Shown: positions 13,021 through 25,045, numbered from the stretch's first letter. The stretch is 64,000 nucleotides of DNA from Primula veris (GCA_963682055.1 OY821742.1:13175752-13239751), one strand, 5' to 3'. The notes: generated by a model not told the origin, from the sequence alone. Translations and numbers: made by a program.

Positions 13021-13130
13021 CTTCCCCGTAAATTACCAACACCTATGTCGCCTCATCTTTTTCTTTTCCTGTCTTTTCATTTCAGCAATTACTTTCTGTC
13101 ATTTCATTTCAGTAATTTTAATTCAGTAAT

Positions 13131-13656
13131 TTTAGACATAGAGTCCGTTTGGTATCAACTTTTTCAGTCAAAAAGCTGTTTTCAGAAGGCAGTATAAAGA
13201 AATATTGCTTTCCAAAATATACAAGAGTGTTTGGTAAAAACTTAAAAAAGCTAACTTTCAACATATTGATTTTTTGCATTAGCTAATAACTTTTTATTTT
13301 TTCATTAGAAATAACTTAATAAGATATTTTTTTGATAAATTTTCATAATATCATATTAAAATGAGCAAGTAACACGTTAAATATATGAATAAAATTTTAG
13401 TTGAGATAAGATCAATTTTTATAAAATTTTAAAATGGTGGTGAGAAATCTATCAAAATCTCCAAAATGTGTGGCTTTTTTGCTTTTAGATTTTTTAGTTA
13501 TATTTTTCAAAAATCTAGATTTTTAAAACTAAAAAAAGCAGTGATAGCAAACACATATAACTTTTTAAAATCAAAAATCTAAAAAATATATAAAAAAAAG
13601 TTGATTTAAAAAATGCAGATGGTATAAGATTTAAGTAATTGACTATTAGTTCGGTA
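13131..13656. other. AT-rich non-coding stretch
   Basis: It begins with GAGTCCGTTTGGTA, a phrase resembling termini of some plant non-autonomous transposons, and has many short A/T-rich palindromic words. I could not pair clear terminal repeats, so no element is called. Confidence 0.35.
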
Positions 13657-14513
13657 CAGTAGAAACTCCCTACAGTCATAGCCTTGTTATCATATTAAAA
13701 GTATGACTATAGAGAGTTTATTTTTAAGTGGAGTTTTACATAGAAAATATGAAAAGATTTATGTATGTACATAAACAAGATACATATAACTAGTTTAGAA
13801 CAAATACATGTATTTTGGAGAACAAATACATGTATTTTGAAAGGTCTAAAGTCATCAAGTTTCTTGTATGTTTTCTTTACATGTATAAATATTAGATAAT
13901 TTATGTTATTTTCAAACAAGTACACCCAAAGTTGATAAACGAACTCAAATCACTGAAAAAATACATGCCGATTTGTGCAAAATAAAATAATCAAATCCGA
14001 GTTGGACGTAAAAAGAACTTGCCAAGTGGTTAGAAGATACTCATGGGGTTACGTTATCACAATCAGCAATATCCAAGACCATCAAACGATCAATCAACCA
14101 CAAGAAAGAAGTAATTTCGAACCCAAATGCAAAACGTTTAAAACAAGTAACGTATCATTTAATGGAGTCTGCGCTCTATGAGTGGTTTGTATGCAATCAA
14201 GAGCATGCAAATATTAGTGGTGAATTAGTAAAAGAAAAGGGGAGCATATTCTTAAAGCAACTCTATACAGAACCTAACTCATTTGAATTTTCAAATGGGT
14301 GGCCGGAAAAGTTCAATATAATGTAACGATATATATATATATATATATTCAATATAATGTTATTTATTACTATATGGATAAATTTTTATTAAGGCGGGAT
14401 CCAAAAAAAGTATGATTTATTATAATGTGAAGTTTGTTTCTATTTATAACTGGTTAAAAGTCGGGATCATAGATTTTTATTTTTATAGGAAATTTATTCT
14501 CGAGTTTCTACGG
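13657..14513 (+). mobile_element. pogo/Tigger-like (Tc1/mariner superfamily) transposon remnant
   Basis: The terminal inverted repeats are CAGTAGAAACTC at 13657 and GAGTTTCTACGG ending at 14513 (11 of 12 complementary), each flanked by TA (13655-13656 and 14514-14515), the Tc1/mariner target site. Plant pogo-type elements have CAGTA-starting termini. The 857-bp body encodes only the N-terminal DNA-binding part of a CENP-B/pogo-type transposase and no DDE catalytic domain, so this is an internally deleted non-autonomous copy. Confidence 0.75.
13937..14326 (+). pseudogene. pogo-type transposase N-terminus (CENP-B-like DNA-binding domain)
   Basis: One frame runs from about 13937 to the stop at 14324-14326 with only two in-frame stops, near 13988 and 14003; both look like C-to-T changes. 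The first half has a CENP-B N-terminal helix-turn-helix pattern (KELAKWLEDTHGV, then LSQSAISKTIKRS). The second half has the Tc5/CENP-B second helix-turn-helix pattern: ALYEWFVCNQ, then a region with ISGELVKEKG and ending FSNGWPEKF. The last motif normally precedes the DDE domain, which is missing. No functional start codon is evident. By family, such domains bind the transposon ends. Confidence 0.75.
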
Positions 14514-14515
14514 TA

Positions 14516-15870
14516 TAGGCATTACAAAATAAGAATGAGATTCTTTGCAGTCAAACATAAGACTGACAACTGCCGTTTTATATAGATAGCAACATTGGAG
14601 TTTGTAACACATTAATCACACTGACCTATATTTTTGGTTTATTTAATTTATTAATTAATTAATTATATTTTTAACATAATATTATAGAATTCTATAAATA
14701 AATATTTTTATGTAATTTTATAGTTATATTATAAAAAAGTTTAAACTAATAAATTTTTAGTTGTAATTATTTTTTCTATATGGTTTGAAAATTTTGAATC
14801 AATAGACAAGTTAACTAAGTTTTAAACTACAAGTTTATTTGATTTGTTATACGGTTTTTTATTGTTTTATTTATTTATATATTGTTTATTGTTATTGTAC
14901 TAAAAAAAAAATCAACGACACTCTAATAATTGAATGTTGGTTTCGCCACTACGGACATGCCTCAAAATACGGCTGTAAAATATACAACTTTTAATTATTC
15001 GAATAATACGGCCCATATTGGCGGCAGGTAATTAAGGAGAATGTGCTTAGTTGAGCTATTCAGTGCTAGAAGGCTCGACTCACTTGAGTATATTCGTGTG
15101 GAAGAAACGAAATCCTGCCTAAAGAAGATATAGGCATGCTAAGGGGTAATCAGGATGTTTTGGTCAAGGATTAAATGTCACCAGTTAGCTTGAATGTTAT
15201 TAACAAGATGGTCGTGGGAAAGAGGTAGTATTAGATTCTTTAAAATAATACAGTGAAAATATTTACTTTTAAAGTATAAATTTTGATATTTTTTTTAACC
15301 GTCCAATCCCGGCCATCTAATCCTACAACCATATGCATCTAGGTACTTAGTCCCCATTTTGTGCGGTCAGTGAGTTACACTGCATAATGTAAAGTCACAT
15401 TTACAACCATTGAATTAAAAAATGAAGGGTTACATGATACATTTTAAATAATTAATTTAATTTTTTAATTTTTATTATATATTAAAAAAATTAGTATTTA
15501 ATAAATTAAAAACAAATTTTACAACACAATAAAAATCCAAATAAAAATATAGATCCCTAGTGGATACTAACCTAAATTTAATTATTAATCAAAATTTGAA
15601 TAAAAAGTAACAATTGAATATTTATTTTTAAAAACGGAAATTTATATCGTTCAATTGATTGACTATACAAAATAAAAACGTATAGGTACTACTTAATTGA
15701 ACTTCCATTCCTTTTAATCTGTTTTTTTTTTAAATCATTTTTAATATTACCAACTATACCTTGCTCTTTTTACCATTTAGTTTGTTAGATAGTTGGAATA
15801 ATTACCAAAACATACAATTCATCAAAACATATTATCAAAAGTTTCTTACCAAAATATACAATTACACATA
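14516..15870. other. AT-rich intergenic DNA with one copy of a dispersed repeat
   Basis: No gene seen. About 15490-15590 is an inverted copy of the AT-rich core also found at 5041-5220 and 29610-29720. The rest is A/T-rich with stops in all frames. Confidence 0.45.
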
Positions 15871-15877
15871 TAAAAAA

Positions 15878-16061
15878 CGAAACCGGTACGAGTATGTGTA
15901 TGGTATCGGTACGCGTAAGAAATCAGTACAGGTACGGGTAGGGTACGAGTATGGGTACGGTACCAGTACGGCACAAAAACTTCAAAAACTTTAATAATAC
16001 AAAAAGTTTAAAATGTTGTCATAAAAAACACACACACACATATATACATGCATATATATAC

Positions 16062-16119
<58 letters not shown>

Positions 16120-16190
16120 GATATACCATTACCGTATTCTAAATTTAAAATTTTATCGTATCGTTGTACCCGTACAAACTAGCAATTAGC
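15878..16190. repeat. GGTACGGGTA-rich segments flanking a CA/TA microsatellite
   Basis: 15878-15975 is packed with variants of GGTACGGGTA. After the microsatellite, 16130-16185 carries an inverse version (CGTATCGTTGTACCCGTAC). The same vocabulary occurs at 28595-28660 and 29350-29455, again with opposite orientations at the two ends. This suggests degenerate termini of one repeat family. Confidence 0.4.
16028..16116. repeat. (CA)n/(CATA)n/(TA)n compound microsatellite
   Basis: About 90 bp of ACACAC, then CATACATA, then a long TATATA run. Confidence 0.9.
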
Positions 16191-16195
16191 TATCT

Positions 16196-17060
16196 TCAAA
16201 AACCGTGCACACACAACCGTGAAAAATGTGCATATAGAATCCAAAATAAGTGCTTAAATAATCCAAAAAGTTGAATACACAATTCACTTAATGTGCGTAC
16301 ATAATCATGAAAAATGTGTATACACCATCGAGAAGAGAGTCTATATAATCCGAAAAAGTGTATACACGATCTACAAAATTTTATACACAATCGAGAAAAA
16401 AATACATAAATAATACAAAAAAATACATATAAAATCGAGAAAAGTGAATACAAAATTTGAAAAAGTGAATACATACTCTCTAAAAGAGAATAAACAATCA
16501 GAAAAATGCATACATCATCCAAAAAAATACATACACAGTCGAGAAATGTGTATAAACAATCGAAAAAATTACATACATAATAATAAAAATGTATACACAA
16601 TATCAAAAAATGCATACATAATAATAAAAGTGCATAAACAATATGAAAAATGAATATACAATAAAAAAAAGGGTATATACAATTAAGAAAATATATACAC
16701 AACCAAGAAAATTATATACACAATACAAAAAAGTGCATACACAATCGAAAAAAATATATTTACAATACGGAAAAATGTATACACAATCGAAAAAAGTGTA
16801 TGCACAAATTAAAAAATACATACACAACCGCAAAAAAATGCATAAACTATCCAAAAAAAATACATACACAATCAAAAAAAATAAATACACAATATAGAAA
16901 AGTTTTTACACAATCGAGAAAGTCCATACACAATAAAAAAAAGTTAATACATATTTTAAAAAGAAAAAGCATTCGAGTAAAGTGCATGAATAGTAGAGAA
17001 AATGCATACACAATGAATAAATTACATATTCAAATCCAAAAAATTGCATATAATTTAATT
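16196..17060. repeat. degenerate 21-bp tandem array (satellite 1)
   Basis: About 40 degenerate units close to TATACACAATCGAAAAAAGTG. The 21-bp period equals seven codons, so on the minus strand the array stays open for over 160 residues as a C-x-x-F-L-type heptad repeat. That frame is a by-product, not a gene. The unit resembles that of the second array at 61200-64000 (GTATAAACTTGAAAAATAAG). Confidence 0.8.
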
Positions 17061-17126
17061 GAAAGTAAAAAATATATCAAATCCGGGTGGATTCGAACCA
17101 CTAAACTAATCTCTTGAACCCAAGTT

Positions 17127-17335
17127 TGTTAGGAAATTTGTGTTTTTCTTTAAATGAATGCTATTAACTTTGTGATTATAAAAAAGAATATTTATTCCCC
17201 CTATTATGTGGGTCTTTTATTTGTAAAAGGAGTTACAAATACAAAGTTAAAAATGAATGGTCTTGTTACATTTTTTACACACTTTTTCAAGACAAGTTTC
17301 ATGCATGGCATACACACATTCACATATACACATTT
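17127..17335 (+). repeat. 5' LTR fragment of copia C
   Basis: Aligns with 20303-20512: the shared stretch includes TTTTTACACACTTTTTCAAG and the preceding TGTGGGTCTTTTATTTG. Similarity stops at about 17335, so about 330 bp of LTR is missing. Confidence 0.75.
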
Positions 17336-18269
17336 AATGTCCGCAACACAGTGGGTGCTGAAACTGACCAGAGCATTGTGGGTGCCGGTTTAACTCCTAT
17401 TAATTTTGCATTAGTGCATATTAATGACGGGGGTTACAAATTAGAAATCACCATTATTAAAGACACTAATTTGATGATATAATGGGTGGTATCCTTATTA
17501 ATTATGATGTACAACAATTTAATTTAGAGGGTTACAAAATTTGTAACGGTAATCATTAAAAAGATTAATGACGAGTATCTATAACTTCTTATTAATTGTG
17601 ATTAATTGCAATTTAATTTGGAGAGTTATGAAGTATTGTAACGGCAGTTATTGTCGGCATTTATGGAGAGTTTTATTAGCTAACTACGAATTGCAATGAC
17701 GAGTCGGTTATAAATGGCCGTTGAGTTTTATTTTAATATTAAACAAATTATAAATGGTTGTTGAGTTTTATTTTAATAATAAACAAATATCAGTTAATTT
17801 ATTAATTTGTTGTAATAACATCTTATTATTTTATTGAAAGAACATTTAATAATTTGTTGAAATAATATTTTATTAGTTTGTTGAAAGAACATTTAATAAT
17901 TTGTTGATATAACTTCTTATTAACTTGTTGAAATAACATATTATTAATTTGTTAGTAAAACATATTATGAATATGTTGAGTTTGCTATTATTGAGAATAT
18001 TAATTTAGTAATATTATATTACTATTATTGGGGGAGAACCCCAAGGATCCCACAAATATGGTGGTAACCCGTTGATCCTGTAGATCGAGAACCTAAACGT
18101 ACCCCAAAGCGCCTACGGGAGAGTGAGAGAATATCTAACGGTTCAGTGGAATAGACCTAAAACATCTAAAATAAATGATAAAATTCATTAACCACATTGA
18201 AACCGGTTAACTTTCTCAATAAAAAATATGTATGTCCTTAGTGAGGATAAAGTGAATGCACGAATTGAT
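17336..18269. other. non-coding interior of element C, with short tandem repeats
   Basis: Degenerate AT-rich sequence without coding signal. About 17800-17960 contains several imperfect repeats of TTTGTTGAAATAACAT-TTATTAA spaced about 29-30 bp or double that. Origin unknown; gag would be expected here in a complete copy but was not recognised. Confidence 0.4.
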
Positions 18270-19745
18270 ATGTCTACTTGATGAGAAACAAAGACAAATC
18301 AGTCGAGATATTCATTCAAGTAAGAATGAATACGTGAATTCTATTGTTGAGAATTAAGGATTGTCTGAAAATATGTTTAATCATGGTGTTCCGTTGTGTT
18401 AATCTACCAACTTTAATCCAATGATTAAGTGTTAGTCATTAAATGATAGACTATTCTTGGACGTGTTAGATATTGTCTAACTAGTTCCGAAACGGTATAT
18501 TCACATGGATATGAATACATGATCAGTGTAGATGAAACGATGAATATGAGACACCATTCACACAATTGTTGTTGGAATGACACCAATCGTTAAATAACGA
18601 CTTATTATGCTCTCGAGCAAAAATATAGTTCTTAAACGATGAATATCATGTTGATAATTTTAGGGTAAAACTCTGAATTTGTGTGGGAAGTGAGCTTTCC
18701 GCAAGCTATGTGTTGAACAAATTACCACTTAGGAAGTTGGACCAAACAGTCAGAATTATAGAAGGTATGGTGCCTGACTATAAGTTCGTAAAAGTTTGGT
18801 GCTACCTAAGAAAGGTCCCAATCTTACTCCTTGAAGGACTCGGATAGGATCGAAAATGATAGATTGTGTGTTTATCGGATAAGCACAAAATATAGTGCTG
18901 ATTAGTTTCTAGTGCATAACTTAGATGACTTTAAGGTGTATATAGAGTTCTATGTCCGAGAAGCATATTTTCTAAAAGAGAAGCTTTCCCGTAAAACTCT
19001 AATGCCTGGCGAGTGTGATTAATACATTGAGATTTTAAAGTATTACGCTACCCAAGACAAGTGAACACTCAAACGGTGTTGGAAAAGTGGGGGCAAGTGA
19101 AACTTTTAAGGAAGATGAAGTGTCTCGGCATAGTAAAGGGTGAGAAAAGAAACTTTATTTGACCCTTGATCTTCATGAGTAAAGGTAAATCGATGACATT
19201 GAAATAATAAATATTATCCATATAATGTGTATATGGGAAGAGAACATCAACAATGAGGTTGATAGGCGCGTGAGACATATAGTTAATGAGTATAAGTAAA
19301 TTGACGATGCTGATAATTTAAATAGTTATACTCCAGTCTCATGGAGGTTTTTGTATAGACCTGCATAGTTGGAGAAACTGTAGAGTTAGAATTCATAACG
19401 TTGAATCAAGGTACAGAAGAGGCAAATTGGCTGAGAAATCTTGGGAGGCATTTCAAGTGGTCAAAATCTGTTCCCGCAATAAACGTGCACTGCTACAGTC
19501 ACTCAGTTATTAAACGAGATCAAAATAATTTGTATAATGGAAAGTCCCGACAAAGTCATGACATATTCGTCGGAGACACAAATCCGTAAGAGGAATTGCT
19601 AGCAAAAATTATGGTATCCATAGACTTTGCAAGGTGTAAGGATAATAATATGGATGCATATACAAAATGCTTGACTCGTGGAGGAGTCGGAGCATCATCG
19701 AGGGAAATGGGGTTGAAGCCCAATAAATTGGAAACTTTCACATAA
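18270..19745 (+). pseudogene. copia C integrase and RNase H remnants
   Basis: 18270-18990 matches element B integrase in broken frames: the VYLM(R)-KD segment, a mutated AERKN region near 18620, and the V-FIGYA-region near 18870. After about 19180 it skips to RNase H, where 19401-19589 stays open and reads EEANWLRNL ... NLYNGKSRQ, matching EEADWLRSL ... HMYNGKSRH in element B. Stops break the remainder, which ends with GLKPNK-like sequence near 19720. Dead pol. Confidence 0.75.
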
Positions 19746-20302
19746 GCTACCAACCTGTACTTGAAACTCCAGTCTCAGGTGCAATGAGAAAACTGAACTA
19801 TGCGAGTTACAGAACAAAGCACTCGAGAACATAGTTCTTAGCCCATTTCTATGATGAAAGAGTGATAGACCTGTACCATTTTAAGGGTGAGCATGAGGCT
19901 CTTAATGAATCAAGTATCTCGAAGGTCGAGTGGGGTGAGTCAGGACACCTTTGACTTGAAATCACCTATAACGAGTGTGTATGGCCGATACTATGTGATG
20001 ATCTAAGGCTAAATCACTAGAGCACTCGGTTGAATTTATCAAGGCAGTCCAGCGCCAAATATGGACAACAACTAAAGGGCCTAGTAAGTGGTGTAGAGAA
20101 GACACTGTGCAGCTATTATTTTGGACATAAAACGTTGAGGGTTCAAAGCATTACGCTACCTAAGGCAAGTATATTCGAAAGGTATTTCGCTATTGCAGGT
20201 TCAAGCCGTGCGCTACCTGTCCTTATGCAGTGAATTCTTGTGGTGCTCTCGATTGTATTTAGTTGAACGTTGCATGTTTTAGATCGCATTCATGTGGGGG
20301 AT

Positions 20303-20839
20303 CGTTAGAAAATTTATGGTTTTCTTTAAATGAATGCTATTAACTTTGTGGTTATAAAAAAAACATTTATTCCCCCATTTATGTGGGTCTTTTATTTGTA
20401 AAAGGAGTTACAAATACAATGTTAAAAATAAATGGTCTTGTTACATTTTTTACACACTTTTTCAAGACAAGTTTCATACATGACATATACACATTAACAC
20501 ACATTCACATATGCATACATATAGAGAGAGAGAGTACCGTACCACTAACGGTTCGACCGTGGCTCGGTGCCGTTTCCGTCGAATCACATGTGATAGACGT
20601 TGTACCTTGGGAACGAAGTGCCCCATTTAGCCAGAAGCAGAGGTGGCGGGACAAATATCGTTTAAAAGAAACTGCTTGCAGTTAACTCGTCTCGGACTTT
20701 AGTTCATTTCGGTATCATTTACATTATTTTATGTTAAATCTTGTATTTGATATTTATATATTTGAAGAAACCATTTTATGTTTATTTGTCTATTTATTTT
20801 CCGTAGAAATTATTGTGTTTATTTACAACGTACCCAACA
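20303..20839 (+). repeat. 3' LTR of copia C
   Basis: Begins CGTTAGAAAATT (the TG terminus mutated to CG) directly after the polypurine tract and ends ACGTACCCAACA. It contains the family's R-region-like stretch (GACGTTGTACCTTGGGA near 20590) also present in elements B and E. Confidence 0.75.
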
Positions 20840-22074
20840 AGTCGAGATCAAATGCTCTTACCATTTTGAGCTCACGAATCTAAACAACCGCTAAACAAAA
20901 CATTCAATTACATTTTGTCAACACGATATGAACACCCAAAAGTTCACATTAAAAGTCATTTTTAACATGAACTAAATTAAAATATCAAATAAAACATAGA
21001 AAAAAAAAAGGTATAAATAGTAATATTAAACCATTTTTCCAAACTAAATATCCATAATATAAACTTAAAATCAAATAAAAAATAGGATAAAGTCTACAAA
21101 AATAACATTAAGTACAAGTTGTTCGATAAAATGTGTTAAATAAAACAACTAAACTAGTGCATATCAACTGTTTACAAATTTCATTTTTTTTGTTTTCTTT
21201 TGAGAAACAAGTTATATATGACAACGACCTTAAAGTCGAGTTTTATGATTTAGTGACCGAATCAAAAGTTATAGGTTTTTTTAACCAGACGAGATAGGTT
21301 GATTTTTTTGTTTGTAACAATCTGATGTTTTTTAGCATATACCATTTGATAAGGTCACTTTTAAGAGTGCATAATTGTCGATTGGATTTTTACTAGGAAT
21401 GCTTTATGATATTGGGGTTTATTTCTAGTAGTTTAAATAACAATATTCGCTAGTATTATGGATATTTTATTTAAAAAAATGGTTTAAGGTTACTCTTTAG
21501 ACTTTTGTATATGTTTTATTTGATATTTTGATTTAGTTTACGTTTTTAAAAGTTTACAACTATAACTGGGGGTTTTATATCTTTTTATACCTTCGATTAT
21601 TCATTTTTCTCGTTTTGTAACCTTGGTTTATTAAATTTTCTTTCTTATACCCTGATTTCTATTTTTATTTCCTTTTCGTACTTTTGTTTCTTAAATTTTC
21701 TTTTTTTTTTACCATGGTTTATATAATGCTTTTCTTTGAATGAAAATTTGTGATTTAAAAAAAAATTAATATCAATTGTTATGCATATTCTTAATTGTCT
21801 AGACCACCTGTTACATTGTATACCAACAATTTTGTACCATCAGATATGAACTTATGAAATGAATAGATATGCGTTTTCTAAAGCTGCAGACTAAAGGATA
21901 TGAATTTTTGTAAGGTCACCATCAGATATGAACTTATGAAATGAATAGATATGCGTTTTCTAAAGCTGCAGACTAAAGGATATGAATTTTTGTAAGGTCA
22001 TTGATCGGTTTTGTTTTTTGCTTTTTTAAATGGTTAAACCTATTATTTCATTAATAATAAATGGTTGTAACTAT
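20840..22074. other. AT-rich intergenic DNA
   Basis: No gene seen. T-rich stretches at 21570-21730 are loosely reverse-complementary to A-rich stretches at 27640-27760. An exact tandem duplication occupies 21836-21999. Confidence 0.5.
21836..21999. repeat. perfect 82-bp tandem duplication
   Basis: 21836-21917 and 21918-21999 are identical by eye, starting ACCATCAGATATGAAC and ending TTTTGTAAGGTC. The lack of differences indicates a recent duplication or an assembly artefact. Confidence 0.9.
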
Positions 22075-22295
22075 TGTGTGACATATTAGCTCACATATAT
22101 ATGTATATAGATATAGAGAGAGAATATAGAGATAGACAACAAAACGGTCCTTTATTCATTAATAAGTGTGGGAGAGATACATCATGATACCACTGACCCT
22201 ATTTATATAACAGAGGATTGACTTACATATGATAGGGAAGGCCAAGATAGACCCAATAGAGTAAGGCACAAGATGACCAATAATATCCTACAATA
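22075..22295 (-). repeat. 3' LTR of copia family A copy 3
   Basis: About 221 bp. Read on the minus strand it starts TATTGTAGGATATTATTGG (TG mutated) and ends GCTAATATGTCACACA. It carries the family's TATAGAGATA-rich end. Confidence 0.7.
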
Positions 22296-25045
22296 CACTC
22301 CATTTAGACGTCTTGATTTCTTCGTCTTCATGCTGTCGATCTGAGTCGAGTTCATTCGCAGTGCTAAAAACATAAAACCTTAGGGCTGAAAAAACCCATT
22401 GTGGGTCAAACCGGTAAGTAGGAAAAACTGTGTAGCGGAATAATACAGGCCGAACTTCCATGTAAATAACTAAACATAAAACAATTTGCCTCATCAAAAC
22501 CTTGGCAGAGTAAACCCAATGGAAAAATATCTGATCGAAGGAAAAAGAGTGCAACAATGGTAGTAGTAGGGGATCAAACACAAAACAGGTGACTCATCAA
22601 AACCTTGTCAGAGTAAATCCAGTGGGAAAAACCTCTAGTCGAAGGATAAAAGAGTACACAATGGTAAGGAGTATACAACATGATACTCCCCCTAATTTCG
22701 ACAATATTAAGTGAGATATGATGGAAACGTGTCTCGCTAAAAATCTGGCCAAGGAAAACCCAGTAGGAAAAAACCTTGGTCTAAGGACAAAAAGTGTATA
22801 CGAGCATGCGACTGGATGCTCTCCCTCACTTACACACGACAGGATACAAGAATTTCGACTAAATAGTAATTAGTGCTATAAGCATTCACCTGAATGTTCT
22901 CCCTCACTTGCACACGACTGGGTGCAAGGATTTCATATTGCGAGAAAGAGTACGAGCATTCGACTGGATACCTCATTTACTTACACACGGCTGGATGCAA
23001 TTAAATATAATGTGCAATAGAACGAACATTCACCAGGATGCTCTTAAACTTCATATGTGAAGATTTATTTCGATGATAAATTCTAAATAGCATAATGTAG
23101 TCATGTCTCTCTTGATCGATAACAACAAGTTGTACTCAAATATGACAAGTGTTTTATCTGAATCGTGAGACAGAGTATATGTAATTCAAATATGACTAAT
23201 ACTAGATCGAAACCATATACACTCTCTAGTCGTCTCGTAGATCACGAGTAGATCAGAGTGATTCATTTGTAGTCATTTCAAAACCTCCAAGATATCGCCT
23301 TATTCCTAATGGTAAAGACAAACCATGTTAGAAATATCTTTTATGCGCGTCTAATAAGTAACCAGCATCGGTATGACCGAAAAAGGGTTGTGTTAATTCG
23401 AGTACCGAAGGGGGTATCTACACTCGATGATGGAAATGGGATAAGACAAGCACTCATCCACAGTTACCTTAAAGTAATAGGAAAATGTCTTTATTGCCAT
23501 TTCGATGGCAGCGTGTTAGCGCGATGCTGTGTCGAGCTATACTATTCATAGCAGACAAAATGTTCGTCCTAGCACATTAGAGAAAATATAATGATATGAT
23601 TATAGTACTTAGATATGAACATAATGGTTCAATATCTCTTTATCGTCTCATCAGGGACTACCGGGTCTATATCAATGTCTAGTGACGACTTAGTGTCATG
23701 ATGACTATAACATCATAACACCTATTGGGTGTAGTCTGAATTATGGATTTAGATACAATCTTTACGGGACTCGATCATTTAGCCGAGGCACTACCGTGTC
23801 TTCCTAAAATCCTTCATTTCAAATGGCAAATCCAAAACATGTATTGTTTCAAAACACGCAAGGGCATTATACTTGTTCAAGTATCTCAATATCATCAAGT
23901 ACTCACTTTGGCGGGTATACCATATCCGCTCGGATTATATTAATCCATATAGTGAACGTCTCATTTAATGAGATTGTGTTTCGTGGTCAGGAACTACTTG
24001 ATTCAAGCATTATGAAGTCATACAGGGACCTTTATCTATATCTCTTTGTCTAAATCCCCATAGTGATAAAACTGTAATCACAATCACATGCTGCATAATC
24101 AGTTTTTCGGAAACTACTAAACTGATAAAGTAAGGGACTATTATAATGTCCATTACGAGGAAATCAACCATCTCATAATCAATTCCAAGGTGTGAGAGAA
24201 GCCTTGCGTTGCTAGGTGAGCATTATACAATCTCATTATTCTCATCACTCTTCCTCACGAATAACCAAATAAACGAACTCGTTTAACATTGGTGGTGTTG
24301 GAGCTATACGTCCAAACACACTTTTGTTAAGGAGTCTACTTGGATTGCAAGTTTCCATTAATACAGTCTATTTTACGTTGACTTCAGGTAACTGTACATG
24401 GTTCCCTGTCATAATTTACTCATATTATCACTCGTCACCGAATATATGAACAAGTAACCAATGACAGTCTCATTTTGCTTCAATATCGTCTAAGATATCA
24501 TGATGGACAGATATTTCAAGATTCTCAGGATGAGGAGGAAATCACACATCTCATTGATCCTTTATAATCTCGTGCGACAAACGAGTTTCAGTTCACCACC
24601 TCTGGGGCTGAACGAATTAAGAAGCGGTCAACTTCCTCATATTTTGGGAAGGATGACAGACTGATGGCCGAAGGCAAAGTCATTTGCTTGGCAGGTTCGG
24701 CCAAAGCAACGTGTTACGATAGGAACACGACATTTGACAGGGACGTCTATCCTCCCTAGCATTTTACAGCAGGTATAAATGATCTCGTGACATCTTATAA
24801 AGCCATTAAATGCGTTTGGTATTTAGTTAGACTTGAGAGAGTCTATGCACTTACTTATCACTAAGTGCAGTTTTAGGGATCAATCTAAGACTAAGTGGGT
24901 TATGCCACATTACTTCACGTCGTTTCATATCAACGGTAACGTGCAAATCTCTCCTAATGACAGGGAGAACAGTCTTAGCGATGTCACTTTCACATATCAT
25001 ACGGTAAAGAGATCGCTTGCCAAGGTTGCTCTATCAAATAGAGGT
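22075..25045 (-). mobile_element. Ty1/copia family A copy 3, truncated
   Basis: Minus-strand element with its 3' LTR at 22075-22295 followed by the polypurine tract (reverse complement AAATGGAGTG) and the pol 3' region. The minus strand still shows a GHTDAGYLLD-type motif near 23340-23372, the copia segment just before RNase H, among many stops. Homology with copies 1 and 2 ends near 25040 at CTCTATCAAAT; the 5' half and 5' LTR are missing. Plus-strand open frames within it are chance. Confidence 0.75.

Larger units (their letters stand above)
10561..13130 (+). mobile_element. Ty1/copia element E, internally deleted (same family as B and C)
   Basis: Plus-strand remnant. Its 5' LTR starts with TGTTGGAAAAA at 10561 and matches the LTR of element B read on the minus strand; both share the stretch around ACGGTATATC(A/G)CATGACC near 10700. 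A hAT-like element sits inside the LTR. The LTR 3' end, primer site and start of gag are lost: gag homology begins about 12003 and runs through protease into the integrase zinc finger at about 13020. Then 13045-13130 repeats LTR sequence seen at 11873-11945, so a partial 3' LTR survives. RT and RNase H are absent. Confidence 0.8.
17127..20839 (+). mobile_element. Ty1/copia element C, decayed (same family as B and E)
   Basis: Plus-strand element with matching LTR starts at 17127 and 20303. The 5' LTR is cut short at about 17335; the 3' LTR runs to ACCCAACA at 20839. A polypurine tract (CATGTGGGGGA) sits immediately before the 3' LTR. Internal homology begins about 18270 with integrase (VYLMRNKDKSVE-type) and continues through the integrase C-terminal region near 18800-18990 to an acidic linker near 19100-19180. 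It then jumps to RNase H at about 19390; the RT is deleted. No target duplication could be matched. Confidence 0.75.

Noticed and set aside
16196..16890. Long minus-strand open frames rich in C, F, Y and L (for example 16196-16702)
   Set aside because: They track a 21-bp tandem repeat, which keeps a frame open every seven codons. There is no domain, promoter or conserved start.
17085..17115. Box-B-like GGTTCGAATCC on the minus strand near the start of copia C
   Set aside because: No box A at usable spacing and no cloverleaf; a lone 11-mer is weak evidence.
23743..23943. Plus-strand 66-codon frame that looks protein-like (similar frames near 1553 and 57491)
   Set aside because: It lies antisense to decayed copia family A pol, and all three copies show broken versions. 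The coding strand is minus.
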